In this document: positions 22,623 through 22,623 of the stretch, in pieces
Numbering within the stretch: the stretch's first letter is position 1
Layout: every line of letters starts with the position of its first letter
Source: a bacterium
Lineage (GTDB): Bacteria; Cyanobacteriota; Vampirovibrionia; Gastranaerophilales; Gastranaerophilaceae
NCBI GenBank assembly: GCA_017444705.1
Contig: JAFSWA010000092.1
Location: 1-22,623, forward strand
Direction: 5' to 3'
Length of the DNA stretch: 22,623 nt
Made by a program: the position numbers and the translations under genes
Notes under the pieces: generated by a model
Seen by the model: only the letters and a program-made list of their open reading frames with translations
What the model was told of the DNA's origin: nothing
The model's database searches: none

Positions 22623-22623
22623 G

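Larger units (their letters stand above)
22417..22623. repeat. 79-bp perfect tandem repeat running off the window
   Basis: Full identical units at 22428-22506 and 22507-22585, then 38 bases of a third to the window end; GCCGCAAAAG at 22417-22426 is the tail of a preceding partial unit. Each unit contains TCACCT-GAA-AGGTGA and GCGGC-GAT-GCCGC hairpins and a 23-codon ORF. The total copy number is unknown. Confidence 0.95.

Noticed and set aside
22417..22623. CRISPR array
   Set aside because: The whole 79-bp unit is identical between copies; there are no variable spacers and no cas genes nearby.

Overview
The window is AT-rich, gene-dense chromosomal DNA from a Gram-negative-type bacterium. The evidence for an outer membrane is an OmpH/Skp-like periplasmic chaperone, a prepilin-type protein and a class A penicillin-binding protein. 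The gene mix, the prepilin segment (FTLAEVLITL followed by GVVAAITVP), and a small orphan protein with an N-terminal SFGG motif remind me of gut Gastranaerophilales ('Melainabacteria', non-photosynthetic relatives of cyanobacteria). That assignment is recollection and inference, not proof. No rRNA, tRNA, CRISPR array or transposase gene was seen.

Layout. 1-317 (minus) is the start of a 5-formyltetrahydrofolate cyclo-ligase gene, cut by the window edge and divergent from smpB (362-808). 903-5636 is the most unusual gene: a 1577-residue multidomain protein with Gly/Ala-rich hydrophobic segments, a Thr/Pro linker, an ADP-ribosyltransferase domain of the R-S-E type with a QxE active-site motif, and a C-terminal domain I do not recognise. 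5692-6573 (minus) is an isolated rmlA. 6780-7844 (minus) is a prepilin-like protein with a 48-bp in-frame tandem repeat, divergent from a small XRE-type regulator (8003-8317). That regulator overlaps coaX (8298-9074, minus) tail to tail.

9132-13924 is a tight six-gene run: secreted NTF2-like protein, lspA, RluD-type pseudouridine synthase, small membrane protein, lipoamide dehydrogenase, lipA. It ends in a clear intrinsic terminator. The next 338 bp hold that terminator, a possible 37-codon ORF with a good ribosome binding site, and a promoter for the following pair, OmpH-like (14263) and pyrimidine-nucleoside phosphorylase (14714-16018). That pair ends in a perfect two-way terminator facing an orphan small gene (16063-16353, minus) and a CxxCxxCC protein (16452-16841, minus). 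From 16896 a cell-envelope run follows: PBP1A, a 601-residue TPR protein and a GT39/ArnT-like membrane glycosyltransferase.

The last 200 bases are a perfect 79-bp tandem repeat that begins inside the 3' end of the glycosyltransferase gene and runs off the window. Each unit carries a hairpin that pairs the Shine-Dalgarno sequence, an ATG 7 nt downstream, and a complete 23-codon ORF. The two most distinctive items are the ART-domain protein and this end array; the array may be a real repeat or an assembly artefact. Most other genes are ordinary housekeeping.
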